DNA from: Fodinibius sp964490705
GTDB lineage: Bacteria; Bacteroidota; Rhodothermia; Balneolales; Balneolaceae
Reading direction: 5' to 3'
Assembly: GCA_964490705.1 (NCBI GenBank)
Contig: CAZBCG010000008.1
Span: 1-64,000, forward strand
DNA length: 64,000 bases
Shown piece by piece: positions 26,289 to 33,484 of the stretch; position 1 is the stretch's first letter; each line of letters starts with the position of its first letter. A program made the position numbers and the translations under genes. The notes under the pieces are model-generated. The model saw nothing but the letters and a program-made list of their open reading frames with translations. It searched no databases and had not been told where the DNA came from.

Positions 26289-27494
26289 CTATTCCTTCAC
26301 CACCTTGCCATCGACAATTACCGAGCTGATGTGCGTTCGGTATTCGAAGGGATCACCATCAAAAAGCACCAGGTCGGCATCTTTGCCTTCGGCCAGCGAG
26401 CCCACTCTATTGTCAATACCCAGCAGCTGGGCGGGCTGTTTGGTCAGTGCCTGCAGGGCGGCTTCTCGCTCTAATCCGTATGCGGTAGCAATTGCGGCTT
26501 CATAAAGAATGATGCGCGTTTTGGGCACGTAGCTCTCAAATCCGCTTTGGAAAGCAAAGGGGATACCTGCTTCGGCCAGTTTTCCGGCTGTGGTAAAGCT
26601 GGCGTTTTGGGCATCGCCGTAAGTGCGAATCATCGTAGGATGGATGAATACCGGAACACCGGCGGCTTTGATTTCGTCGAGCACCATATACGCTTCGGCG
26701 GCACCATCGAGAATCATATCAAAGCCGAACTCTTCCTGAAGGCGAAGCGCCGTCATAATATCTTGTGCGCGATGGGCGGTGATCATGGCCGTGAGTTCAC
26801 CATTGAGCACATCGGCCATGGCTTCCATCGCAAGATTTTTGGATGGACGTTTGTCGGGATCATCAGCCTGACGTTTTTCGAGGTATTCCTGCGCCTCGAT
26901 GAATTTCTGTCTCAGCATAGCTACTCCTTTTGATCGCGTGCCGGGGGTACTGAAGTAACGTTCTACGCCCGATCCCAGTGTAAAAGCGACCGTTGTCGCC
27001 GAATCGACAAGTGCTTCTTCGACAGTGTTATAAGGTGTCTTGGAAATCATCGTTTGTCCGCTGGCCAGTGCGCCGGGACCGTGCCCCGTATGGACGGTGG
27101 TTACGCCTTTATCGAGCACAAACTGTACGAGCTCTTCGCGAGCATTGTAGGCATCGAAAGCGCGTAATTCCGGCTGGATAGCACTTGATGTTTCCAGCTG
27201 ATCCTGGTCGCTGTCCTGATTGTAAATGCCCGCCAGTCCTACGACGGAATGGGCGTCAATCAGGCCGGGCGTAACGACCGATGCTTGGTGCGTCTCATAA
27301 TTTGATGGGATGTCGATTTCGGAAGTCGATCCCACCGCTTCAATGGTTTGACCGTTAACCAGCACCACGCCGTTTACGATTTTAGATCCTTCCATGGTGT
27401 AGAGGGTGTCGGCCTGCACGGCAATTTGTGCATGAGTAACTGATGAAATCCCAAAAAGCAGTGCGAAAACAAATAATGTGATTCGTTTTTTCAT
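26289..27494 (-). CDS. Exported amidohydrolase-like protein lacking key metal ligands
   Basis: Signal peptide (MKKRITLFVFALLFGISSVTHAQ) and an imidazolonepropionase-type amidohydrolase fold, ending in the usual GSLAEGKDADLVLFDGDP and IVDGKVV strands. The usual HxH metal motif is broken: VTPGLIDAHSVVG has His82-Ser-Val84. The region matching LHHVSEAWK in the upstream paralog reads LDGAAEAYM, losing both His residues. FIHP still keeps one His. It is 40 bases downstream of the intact paralog, so it may be a catalytically reduced partner in a heteromer rather than an independent enzyme. Confidence 0.82.
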   Translation of the reverse strand: MKKRITLFVFALLFGISSVTHAQIAVQADTLYTMEGSKIVNGVVLVNGQTIEAVGSTSEIDIPSNYETHQASVVTPGLIDAHSVVGLAGIYNQDSDQDQLETSSAIQPELRAFDAYNAREELVQFVLDKGVTTVHTGHGPGALASGQTMISKTPYNTVEEALVDSATTVAFTLGSGVERYFSTPGTRSKGVAMLRQKFIEAQEYLEKRQADDPDKRPSKNLAMEAMADVLNGELTAMITAHRAQDIMTALRLQEEFGFDMILDGAAEAYMVLDEIKAAGVPVFIHPTMIRTYGDAQNASFTTAGKLAEAGIPFAFQSGFESYVPKTRIILYEAAIATAYGLEREAALQALTKQPAQLLGIDNRVGSLAEGKDADLVLFDGDPFEYRTHISSVIVDGKVVKE

Positions 27495-27534
27495 AATGAG
27501 AGTATTTTTAGCTTAAATCCTTTTAATGCCTGTG

Positions 27535-28830
27535 TTATTTACGTCCATGGTGATTTTGTGTGGCGCGTTCAAATACGTTGTATCCACCGGTGGCATATTT
27601 ACGGTCTTTCGGATTATCAATATCAAATCGTTTGTTGCCCTCTACCCAAGTCTGCTGCACGCGGGTATAGGCGCTTAACGGATCGCCGGAAAGCACGACA
27701 AAATCGGCGTCTTTGCCTTCCTCGAGCGTCCCAACGCGGTTTTGCAGATCCATCATTTTAGCATTTTCTATGGTTAACGCTTTGAGGGCAGCATCGCGAC
27801 TCATGCCCGCGCGAACGCCGAACGCACCGGAGCGTAAGAATAATCGCGTGTCGGTGATAGAGGCATCAGTGTGATATCCAACGGTAACACCGGCATCTTC
27901 GAGCACCGCACCGTTTTTATATTTGATATCCACTGCCTCCATTTTGCCGCCGGGCGAATCCAAGACGATGATGGAACTGGGGACATCGGCTTCGGCAATT
28001 TCATCAGCAACTTTCCAAGCTTCACTCACGTGGTGCAGCACCAATCGGTAGTCAAATTCTTTAGACAGGCGGATGGCTGTTAGAATATCGTCGTGCCGGT
28101 GGGTATGGTTATGAACGATTCGTTCGCCGTTAAGGACCTGCACGAGCGTTTCCATGCCGATATCTCGGGTAGGCATTTTTTCGGGATCACCCTCGGCCGC
28201 TTCTACTTTTTCTTTATAATTTTGTGCTTTGATAAACAACTCACGAACCATCGAGGCGGACTTTGCACGCGTTCCGGGAAAGGGGCCGTCGCCTATTGGA
28301 TTTGTACCATTGGCCATTTTGAGTCCTCCCGCGATCTGTTTGGAGGGATCATCCACAAACAGCATATCTTCGATGGTATTGGCATTACGGAGCTTCAGAT
28401 AAACGGTTCGTCCGCTCATCAAATGTCCCGAGCCGGGCATAACATTTACTGTAGTGATGCCACCGGCCAGTGCTTTTTTAAAGGTATCGCTGCGCGGGTC
28501 GATACTGTCGAGAATACGCACGTCGGGATGAAGAGCAGAAGACCGGTCACCGCCGTCGCCGCTGCCAATATGAGAGTGTGAATCCACGAGGCCGGGCATA
28601 ATCACTTTGCCCGAAACGTCGTGTTCTTTGGCGTTGGATGGGATATCAACCTCTCCCTGTGCACCAACGGCCATAATTTTTCCATTCTGCGTAACCATTA
28701 CGCCATTGGCAATAGGTTCTCCGCTTATGGGGATGATTTTGGCGCCGGTAAAAACGTTGGGTTGTTGTGCCAGCAGAAGTGCGGGCAGGGCAAAAACCAA
28801 TAATAGACTAAGCAAGATATGCCGTTTCAT
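27535..28830 (-). CDS. Exported metal-dependent amidohydrolase
   Basis: Signal peptide to about residue 22. Fold of the imidazolonepropionase/prolidase-like amidohydrolases: VIMPGLVDSHSHIGSG gives the HxH metal pair (His85, His87); later HNHTHRHDD, LHHVSEAW, and a YHTDAS segment supply further ligands, and the beta-sandwich ends with GTLEEGKDADFVVLSGDP. Periplasmic hydrolysis of a peptide or amide-type substrate is likely; substrate unknown. First gene of a two-gene operon with a degenerate paralog. Confidence 0.87.
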   Translation of the reverse strand: MKRHILLSLLLVFALPALLLAQQPNVFTGAKIIPISGEPIANGVMVTQNGKIMAVGAQGEVDIPSNAKEHDVSGKVIMPGLVDSHSHIGSGDGGDRSSALHPDVRILDSIDPRSDTFKKALAGGITTVNVMPGSGHLMSGRTVYLKLRNANTIEDMLFVDDPSKQIAGGLKMANGTNPIGDGPFPGTRAKSASMVRELFIKAQNYKEKVEAAEGDPEKMPTRDIGMETLVQVLNGERIVHNHTHRHDDILTAIRLSKEFDYRLVLHHVSEAWKVADEIAEADVPSSIIVLDSPGGKMEAVDIKYKNGAVLEDAGVTVGYHTDASITDTRLFLRSGAFGVRAGMSRDAALKALTIENAKMMDLQNRVGTLEEGKDADFVVLSGDPLSAYTRVQQTWVEGNKRFDIDNPKDRKYATGGYNVFERATQNHHGRK

Positions 28831-28992
28831 AAATTGTCCCGTATTTTATTAATGATATTTTGGAGTCAGTTGAAACTTGATTATGCTAAGAAGCTCATTT
28901 GTTGGCAAACTGTCAATGTATGCATTTTCAAGCTTTTACAATATGATTGGATTGCCAGTACCGTTATCTTAAAATCGATTCAATATCTTTGC

Positions 28993-29991
28993 ATGCCATA
29001 TCAATTACCGCCTACGAAAAACAGTGCTGATGGTAAACTCCGGCAAGTTGGACTCGAACTGGAGTTTGCCGGCATTGAACCTCAAAAAGCCGCCGAAATT
29101 ATCCAATCACTTTACGGCGGAACCATTGAAGAAGAGCATCGCTATCATATCCAGATTTTGGATACCGATCTCGGAGATTTTCGCGTAGAATTGGATGCAC
29201 GTATTCTGCAGAAAATGGCGGGACAAAATATTTTTGACAAGCTGGGCATCAGCCTTACCGAAGATTCCATCCGCAAATCTATCGAGGATGTGATTGATAA
29301 GATGGCCCGATCGGTAGTGCCGCTGGAAATCGTGATGCCGCCACTGCCAACCAACGAGCTTTCAACGCTGGAAGAGCTTCGCAAGGCGCTGCAGGAAAAT
29401 AAGGCCGAGGGCACACACGCTTCGCTAGTTCATGCTTTTGGGATGCACATGAATATTGAGTCACCGGATCTGGATGTAGAAACGCTACATACTTATCTGC
29501 AGTCGTTTGTAATTTTGTATCCCTGGCTGATGGAGGTGCTTGATATTGATATCTCTCGTCGCGTATCACCTTTTGTTGATCCGTTTCCCGATGATTATGT
29601 ACGCACTATCTTAGATTCGGATTACCATCCCGATGAACAGCAGTTTGTTGACGATTATATCGAGCATAATCCCACGCGCAACCGACCGATAGATATGATG
29701 CCGATTTTTGGGATGCTAAAACCCGAGCTGACTGAACCGGTGATGGAGGGCGAAAAGAACGATCCGCGTCCGACTTTTCACTACCGGTTGCCGAACAGCC
29801 GTATCGACAATCCCGAATGGACCTTTGAGACCGAATGGAATCACTGGCTGGCAGTGGAGCAGCTTGCGGAAGATCAGGAAATGTTAGGCAAGCTGAGTCA
29901 GTTATATCTGGTGCGGAAAGAACAAGCTGTTATTTCGTTCCGCAAAGAATGGGCACAGACTGTAACAATCTTGATGGATCTGGATGAGTAG
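28993..29991 (+). CDS. Putative amidoligase (glutamine-synthetase-like fold)
   Basis: Start taken at the ATG at 28993 (MPYQLPPTKNSADGKLRQVG); the open frame extends 58 codons upstream but with unprotein-like content over the promoter region. The core opens with VGLELEFAGI, the conserved G-x-E-x-E-F ATP/metal motif of the amidoligase_2 family, followed by FRVELDARIL. These enzymes join a carboxylate to an amine using ATP, and are known to sit next to class-I glutamine amidotransferase genes. Here the next gene overlaps by eight bases, matching that pattern. Product likely a gamma-glutamyl-like peptide or amide; unknown. Confidence 0.82.
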   Translation: MPYQLPPTKNSADGKLRQVGLELEFAGIEPQKAAEIIQSLYGGTIEEEHRYHIQILDTDLGDFRVELDARILQKMAGQNIFDKLGISLTEDSIRKSIEDVIDKMARSVVPLEIVMPPLPTNELSTLEELRKALQENKAEGTHASLVHAFGMHMNIESPDLDVETLHTYLQSFVILYPWLMEVLDIDISRRVSPFVDPFPDDYVRTILDSDYHPDEQQFVDDYIEHNPTRNRPIDMMPIFGMLKPELTEPVMEGEKNDPRPTFHYRLPNSRIDNPEWTFETEWNHWLAVEQLAEDQEMLGKLSQLYLVRKEQAVISFRKEWAQTVTILMDLDE

Positions 29992-30775
29992 CAAACGACC
30001 AAATATTGGTGTCACCGGTCCCGACAAGGGTGGAACGGCGGCTTGGTGGTTTACTTGGTTTGCCGTTGTTATTCACGGCGGACGCCCAATCCATATCCGG
30101 CCCAAAGATGGTATCCCAGAGGCCGATATCCATGGATTGATTATCGGGGGAGGGGCAGACATCAATCCCCAGCGATATGGAGGGTCGGAGATTAGAGATC
30201 TGTTTGCGGAGGATGAAGAGATTTCAGGAGTTCGGCAGTTTCTTCTGCGGTTGGCCACGATTCTCTTTTTCCCGGTTATCTATCTGCTTCGAAAATTATT
30301 TTCGACATCTGCTACCGGTATTGACAATGCTCGTGATGAGCTGGAGTTTGATCTGCTGCACCGTGCCATTGACAAAGGTATTCCAGTACTGGGAATTTGC
30401 CGGGGCGCGCAGCTTATCAATATTCATTTTGGGGGTACGTTGCACCAGGATATCGAGAACTACTACACCGAAGTGCCCAAAGTAAATAGCGTGTGGCCCA
30501 AAAAGAAGGTACAGATTGATCCGGAGAGCACGCTATTTGAGATCCTTAATTTTGATACCGTTTGGGTGAATGCGATGCATCATCAGGCGGTGGATGAGTT
30601 GGGAGAAAATATAATGATTACGGCGCGCGAAGAAACGGGTATTGTGCAGGCGATTGAGCATGCCGAGCGCCCATTTGTGATTGGCGTGCAGTGGCATCCC
30701 GAGTATTTGCCGCAAATTCCATCGCAGCGACAGTTATTTAAAGTACTTGTAGAGCAAGCCCGTAATCATAGTTAG
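29984..30775 (+). CDS. Class-I glutamine amidotransferase-like hydrolase (peptidase C26 type)
   Basis: Full triad visible: the nucleophile Cys in LGICRGAQLINI, and His-Glu in VQWHPEYLP. Fold opens with NIGVTGPDKGG and includes GLIIGGGADINPQRYGG, as in gamma-glutamyl-GABA hydrolases. An unusual hydrophobic insert (about 82-103, LLRLATILFFPVIYLLRKLF) may bind membrane. It overlaps the amidoligase stop codon by eight bases (ATGAGTAG), so the two are translationally coupled and act in one pathway, making or trimming an amide-linked compound. Confidence 0.85.
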   Translation: MSSKRPNIGVTGPDKGGTAAWWFTWFAVVIHGGRPIHIRPKDGIPEADIHGLIIGGGADINPQRYGGSEIRDLFAEDEEISGVRQFLLRLATILFFPVIYLLRKLFSTSATGIDNARDELEFDLLHRAIDKGIPVLGICRGAQLINIHFGGTLHQDIENYYTEVPKVNSVWPKKKVQIDPESTLFEILNFDTVWVNAMHHQAVDELGENIMITAREETGIVQAIEHAERPFVIGVQWHPEYLPQIPSQRQLFKVLVEQARNHS

Positions 30776-30807
30776 GATAAGAGGCTTTGCAAAACCATCT
30801 CAACTAT

Positions 30808-30920
30808 GTCATTCTGTCCGCCAGCCGGCGGATCAGAATCTATATGCAATTATTAGCATTTAACTCAAGATCCTGAAGTGATCCTGAGACGAGTTCAGGA
30901 CTAAAGATTCAGGATGACAT
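30808..30920. repeat. Dispersed palindromic element, TCATCCTGAA/TTCAGGAT family (copy 3, compound)
   Basis: Contains GTCATTCTG...CAGAATC with inner GCCGGC, then ATCCTGAAGTGATCCTGAG, GAGTTCAGGA and ATTCAGGATGACAT. It looks like two or three nested units of the same family seen near 325, 16453 and 45010. Lies between the amidotransferase and the Dabb terminator. Confidence 0.6.
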
Positions 30921-30950
30921 GCCGGTTTTACAAAGGTCTGATAAAAGAAA

Positions 30951-30981
30951 AACCTGACAGGTTTTAGAAACCTGTCAGGTT
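30951..30981 (-). terminator. Terminator hairpin of the GGTTTTnnAAACC type (copy 3)
   Basis: Arms AACCTGACAGGTTT and AAACCTGTCAGGTT around loop TAG. On the minus strand it runs into TTTCTTTTATC. Ends the HU/LysM/Dabb operon. Confidence 0.82.
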
Positions 30982-31004
30982 TAAGTAATAGATATGTTGG
31001 TGAT

Positions 31005-31325
31005 TTACGTATCCACTTTATAATCAACAAAGTGGCGATCTTCGATTACGGAGTTAATAAATTTCACGGCCTTTTTATGATGATCGTTACGCGTGTACAT
31101 CTTGTAGTCGAGTTCGGTTTCAAAATCAGAAATAAGCACTACATCGTGCGGTGATCCTGCCTCCTCGTCATCTTCACTGATATTGATTCCGACTTCTACA
31201 TTTTTAATTTCATCAATATTCGTTTTGAGCCCTTCCAGAATCAGCTTCATCTTTTCGGCATTCTTTTCCTTTGGAGCTCCTTCTGCTTCATCCTTTAATT
31301 TCCACATAACTACATGACGAATCAT
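31005..31325 (-). CDS. Dabb (stress-responsive alpha/beta barrel) domain protein
   Basis: 106 residues from the ATG at 31325, chosen because AGGAG lies nine bases upstream; the longer open frame merely runs antisense-like into the preceding gene. Opens with MIRHVVMWKLKDEA, carries VEVGINISEDD and DVVLISDFETELDYKMY, and ends HKKAVKFINSVIEDRHFVDY, the standard Dabb pattern. Such small proteins form dimeric barrels; function is mostly unknown, stress-related in plants. Third gene behind the HU pair. Confidence 0.88.
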   Translation of the reverse strand: MIRHVVMWKLKDEAEGAPKEKNAEKMKLILEGLKTNIDEIKNVEVGINISEDDEEAGSPHDVVLISDFETELDYKMYTRNDHHKKAVKFINSVIEDRHFVDYKVDT

Positions 31326-31401
31326 AAATATTTCTCCTGTAAGTGTGCTTTTATTGCAAGTTAAATTTAAAAAGTTGATTTCCGATTTTTTGATGTACCC
31401 C

Positions 31402-32964
31402 TCAACGGGCGTTATTAGCGTATGAAAGGTCGGCCTTGTCAATCTGGATGTCAGCCAGATCCCGTATGTTATTGTGATACAGTTTGGCTCCCCAAAGGTG
31501 GTTTTTTGCCTTGGAAGAACCGTTGTTTTTGTACCACTGATATGTGGCCAAATATCCCTTTGCCACTCCCACCGAGTCGGAAGCATTTAAGCGATTTTGC
31601 GGTCCCGAGGGCAGGGGAACATCCAGCGATTTACCGGCGATAATGATATTTGGATTATTTAACGATCCGTTTTTGCCGTAAATCCACGGCCAAAGCCGCG
31701 GATTGCCGTATTTGTCTTCAGCGATACTCCAGAGCGTTTGTCCCTCTGCGATTGCGTGCTCTTCTGTGTTGCCTTCGTCGGCAGTCGTTTTGGGATCAGA
31801 CTGCACGTTTTGTTGCGGTTGGGACTGCGATTTCGCTTGTTGGTTCGGTTGCTGCGAAGATTGCTGTTGCTGGTTGTTCTTCGTATCAGTCGCTGAATTC
31901 TGTTGCTGTTGGGTATTATTTTGTTGCGGAGCTTCCGATGAAGTCACTTGTTCTTGGGATGCCATCTGCGGTGATTCACCGGATGAGAAGAATCCAAAAT
32001 ACCATGCTCCGGCTGCCAACAATAGCAAAATACCTGCTGCTGCGGCCACCAAGGGTAGTGAGGAATTCCTGTTGCGGCTGGGCAAATTTTGATCGAATGC
32101 AGGAGCTTTGGGAGCTGTTTCTTCTTCGCTTTGATCCCCGTCAGTGTCTTTGGCTGATGAGTCTTCATCCTGCTCAGCATTTGGTGCATAAGGAGAGGCA
32201 GGCTCTTCTTGCTCATCTTCTTCGGATGCTGTTATTTCCTCTTCTTCAGAAGTTTCTTGTCCTGTATCACTGTCCGATTTTGTTTGCCCGTTTTCAGTTT
32301 CTGTTTCGTCTTCGGATGATTCTGTCTCTCCGATAAATTCACTCAGTTCTTGGTTGGCAGTGCCTTCTTCTTCGGCGGAAGCATCACCCTGGAATTCTAC
32401 GACGTCATCCTCATCTTCTTGTTCCGATTCCATAGATGTATCCTCATCTTCCAGTGTAAAACTCGATGAAGATTTTGTCTCGGCATCATCAAACCCAAAC
32501 GGATCTTCGTGTTTCTCCTTTGGTGGTTCTGATTTCTCTTTTGATTCATGTTCCGTGGGGGGAGCAGTGGGCAAAAAATCATCTTGTGGAGCATCTTCCT
32601 CGGTAGAAGACGTTCCATTGTTATCTTCTTGTTCGCCATCCTCTTCTTCGATCAGCTCGGGTTCGAGGTGTGCATATGGGGCGTTGACCAGTTCGCGAAC
32701 ATCCTTATAAGGTTTAAAAATAATCTTGTTGTGCGCGGGAATGGTCATCTTTTCTTCGGTCTGGGGATTGTATCCCTCACGTTCATCGACACGGCGTAGC
32801 TCAAACTTACCAAAACCCGCAATGTTGACGTTCCCGTCCTGTTCAAGCCCACCATTGATGACATCCACAAAATCCTTGAGGAAATCGTGAGTAAATTGCT
32901 TGGAATTGTCACTCTCCTCAGCAATCGACTCAATGAGTTCCCGAAATGTTACTTTCTCACTCAT
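31402..32964 (-). CDS. HU-like DNA-binding domain fused through a membrane helix to LysM
   Basis: Residues 1-90 are an HU/IHF-type domain (TFRELIESIAEES, NIAGFGKFELRRVDEREGYN, IPAHNKIIFKPYKDVR). A long acidic linker of Glu, Asp and Ser follows (about 95-290), then Arg-rich SRNRNSS and one helix (LPLVAAAAGILLLLAAGAWY, about 304-324). Beyond it is a Gln/Ser/Asn linker and a LysM domain (about 402-450: EGQTLWSIAEDKYGNPRLWP, IIIAGKSLDVP), then a 65-residue tail. Basic residues before the helix put the HU end inside and LysM in the periplasm. It could tie DNA to peptidoglycan. Overlaps the preceding HU gene by eight bases. Confidence 0.88.
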   Translation of the reverse strand: MSEKVTFRELIESIAEESDNSKQFTHDFLKDFVDVINGGLEQDGNVNIAGFGKFELRRVDEREGYNPQTEEKMTIPAHNKIIFKPYKDVRELVNAPYAHLEPELIEEEDGEQEDNNGTSSTEEDAPQDDFLPTAPPTEHESKEKSEPPKEKHEDPFGFDDAETKSSSSFTLEDEDTSMESEQEDEDDVVEFQGDASAEEEGTANQELSEFIGETESSEDETETENGQTKSDSDTGQETSEEEEITASEEDEQEEPASPYAPNAEQDEDSSAKDTDGDQSEEETAPKAPAFDQNLPSRNRNSSLPLVAAAAGILLLLAAGAWYFGFFSSGESPQMASQEQVTSSEAPQQNNTQQQQNSATDTKNNQQQQSSQQPNQQAKSQSQPQQNVQSDPKTTADEGNTEEHAIAEGQTLWSIAEDKYGNPRLWPWIYGKNGSLNNPNIIIAGKSLDVPLPSGPQNRLNASDSVGVAKGYLATYQWYKNNGSSKAKNHLWGAKLYHNNIRDLADIQIDKADLSYANNAR

Positions 32965-33250
32965 TATCCGGCTCCACTTGTTTTAGATCTTCTTTTAAGC
33001 CCTTGCTAGGGGTAAAATCCACAACACGCTTGGGCGGTAACTTCATGAACTGTTCGTAATGCGGGTTGTACGAATCGCGCTCACCACGTGTATTGGTACC
33101 AAACGTACCAAGCTCGGGAATGGTAAAAGCATTACCTCCGGCCAGGTTATCATTGAACGTTTGGATGATAGTATCCAATAGTTCACGTGTTTCGGCCTGG
33201 GTCATATCCCAATTATTCGCAAGCGCTTCGACCACATCACTAGTGTTCAT
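32957..33250 (-). CDS. HU-family DNA-binding protein
   Basis: 97 residues, a single HU domain: helical dimerisation part (MNTSDVVEALANNWDMTQAE...), then FTIPELGTFGTNTRGERDSY, the strand-turn region leading to the DNA-binding arm, and the final RVVDFTPSKGLKEDL. The GFGxF motif of HU is replaced by LGTF. Its gene overlaps the start of the HU-TM-LysM gene, so the two are co-translated and may form a mixed dimer. Divergent from aconitase across 234 bases. Confidence 0.9.
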   Translation of the reverse strand: MNTSDVVEALANNWDMTQAETRELLDTIIQTFNDNLAGGNAFTIPELGTFGTNTRGERDSYNPHYEQFMKLPPKRVVDFTPSKGLKEDLKQVEPDNE

Positions 33251-33484
33251 GTTGTTAGTCGCTTGAATTTAAATTTTAAGCATTGATTTACCTTTAATTA
33301 AGAAAAAAACATTTAAAAACTAAGTTTCGATTGTCTTGTAGCTTAGAATATGTATAAATAGGGTTTTTTGGAGTATAAACTTGATGAATAGGGCGATGCT
33401 GTGGTATTTTAAGAAACGATTTTTAAGAAGTTAAATGTTAGATAAATAAGAATATAGCGGAAACCAAAACGGATAAATTTATTT
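33251..33484. promoter_or_regulatory. Divergent intergenic region between HU operon and aconitase
   Basis: AT-rich 234-base gap that must hold promoters for both directions. I see no strong palindrome or conserved riboswitch-like structure in it. Confidence 0.4.

Noticed and set aside
28819..28992. N-terminal extension of the amidoligase frame
   Set aside because: Fifty-eight codons with Cys/Trp/Leu-rich, unprotein-like content overlapping the start of the divergent amidohydrolase gene; the family core begins after the ATG at 28993.
31650..32336. 228-codon plus-strand frame inside the HU-LysM gene
   Set aside because: Antisense to the acidic and Gln-rich linkers, whose repetitive codons keep the frame open; no start signal or domain.
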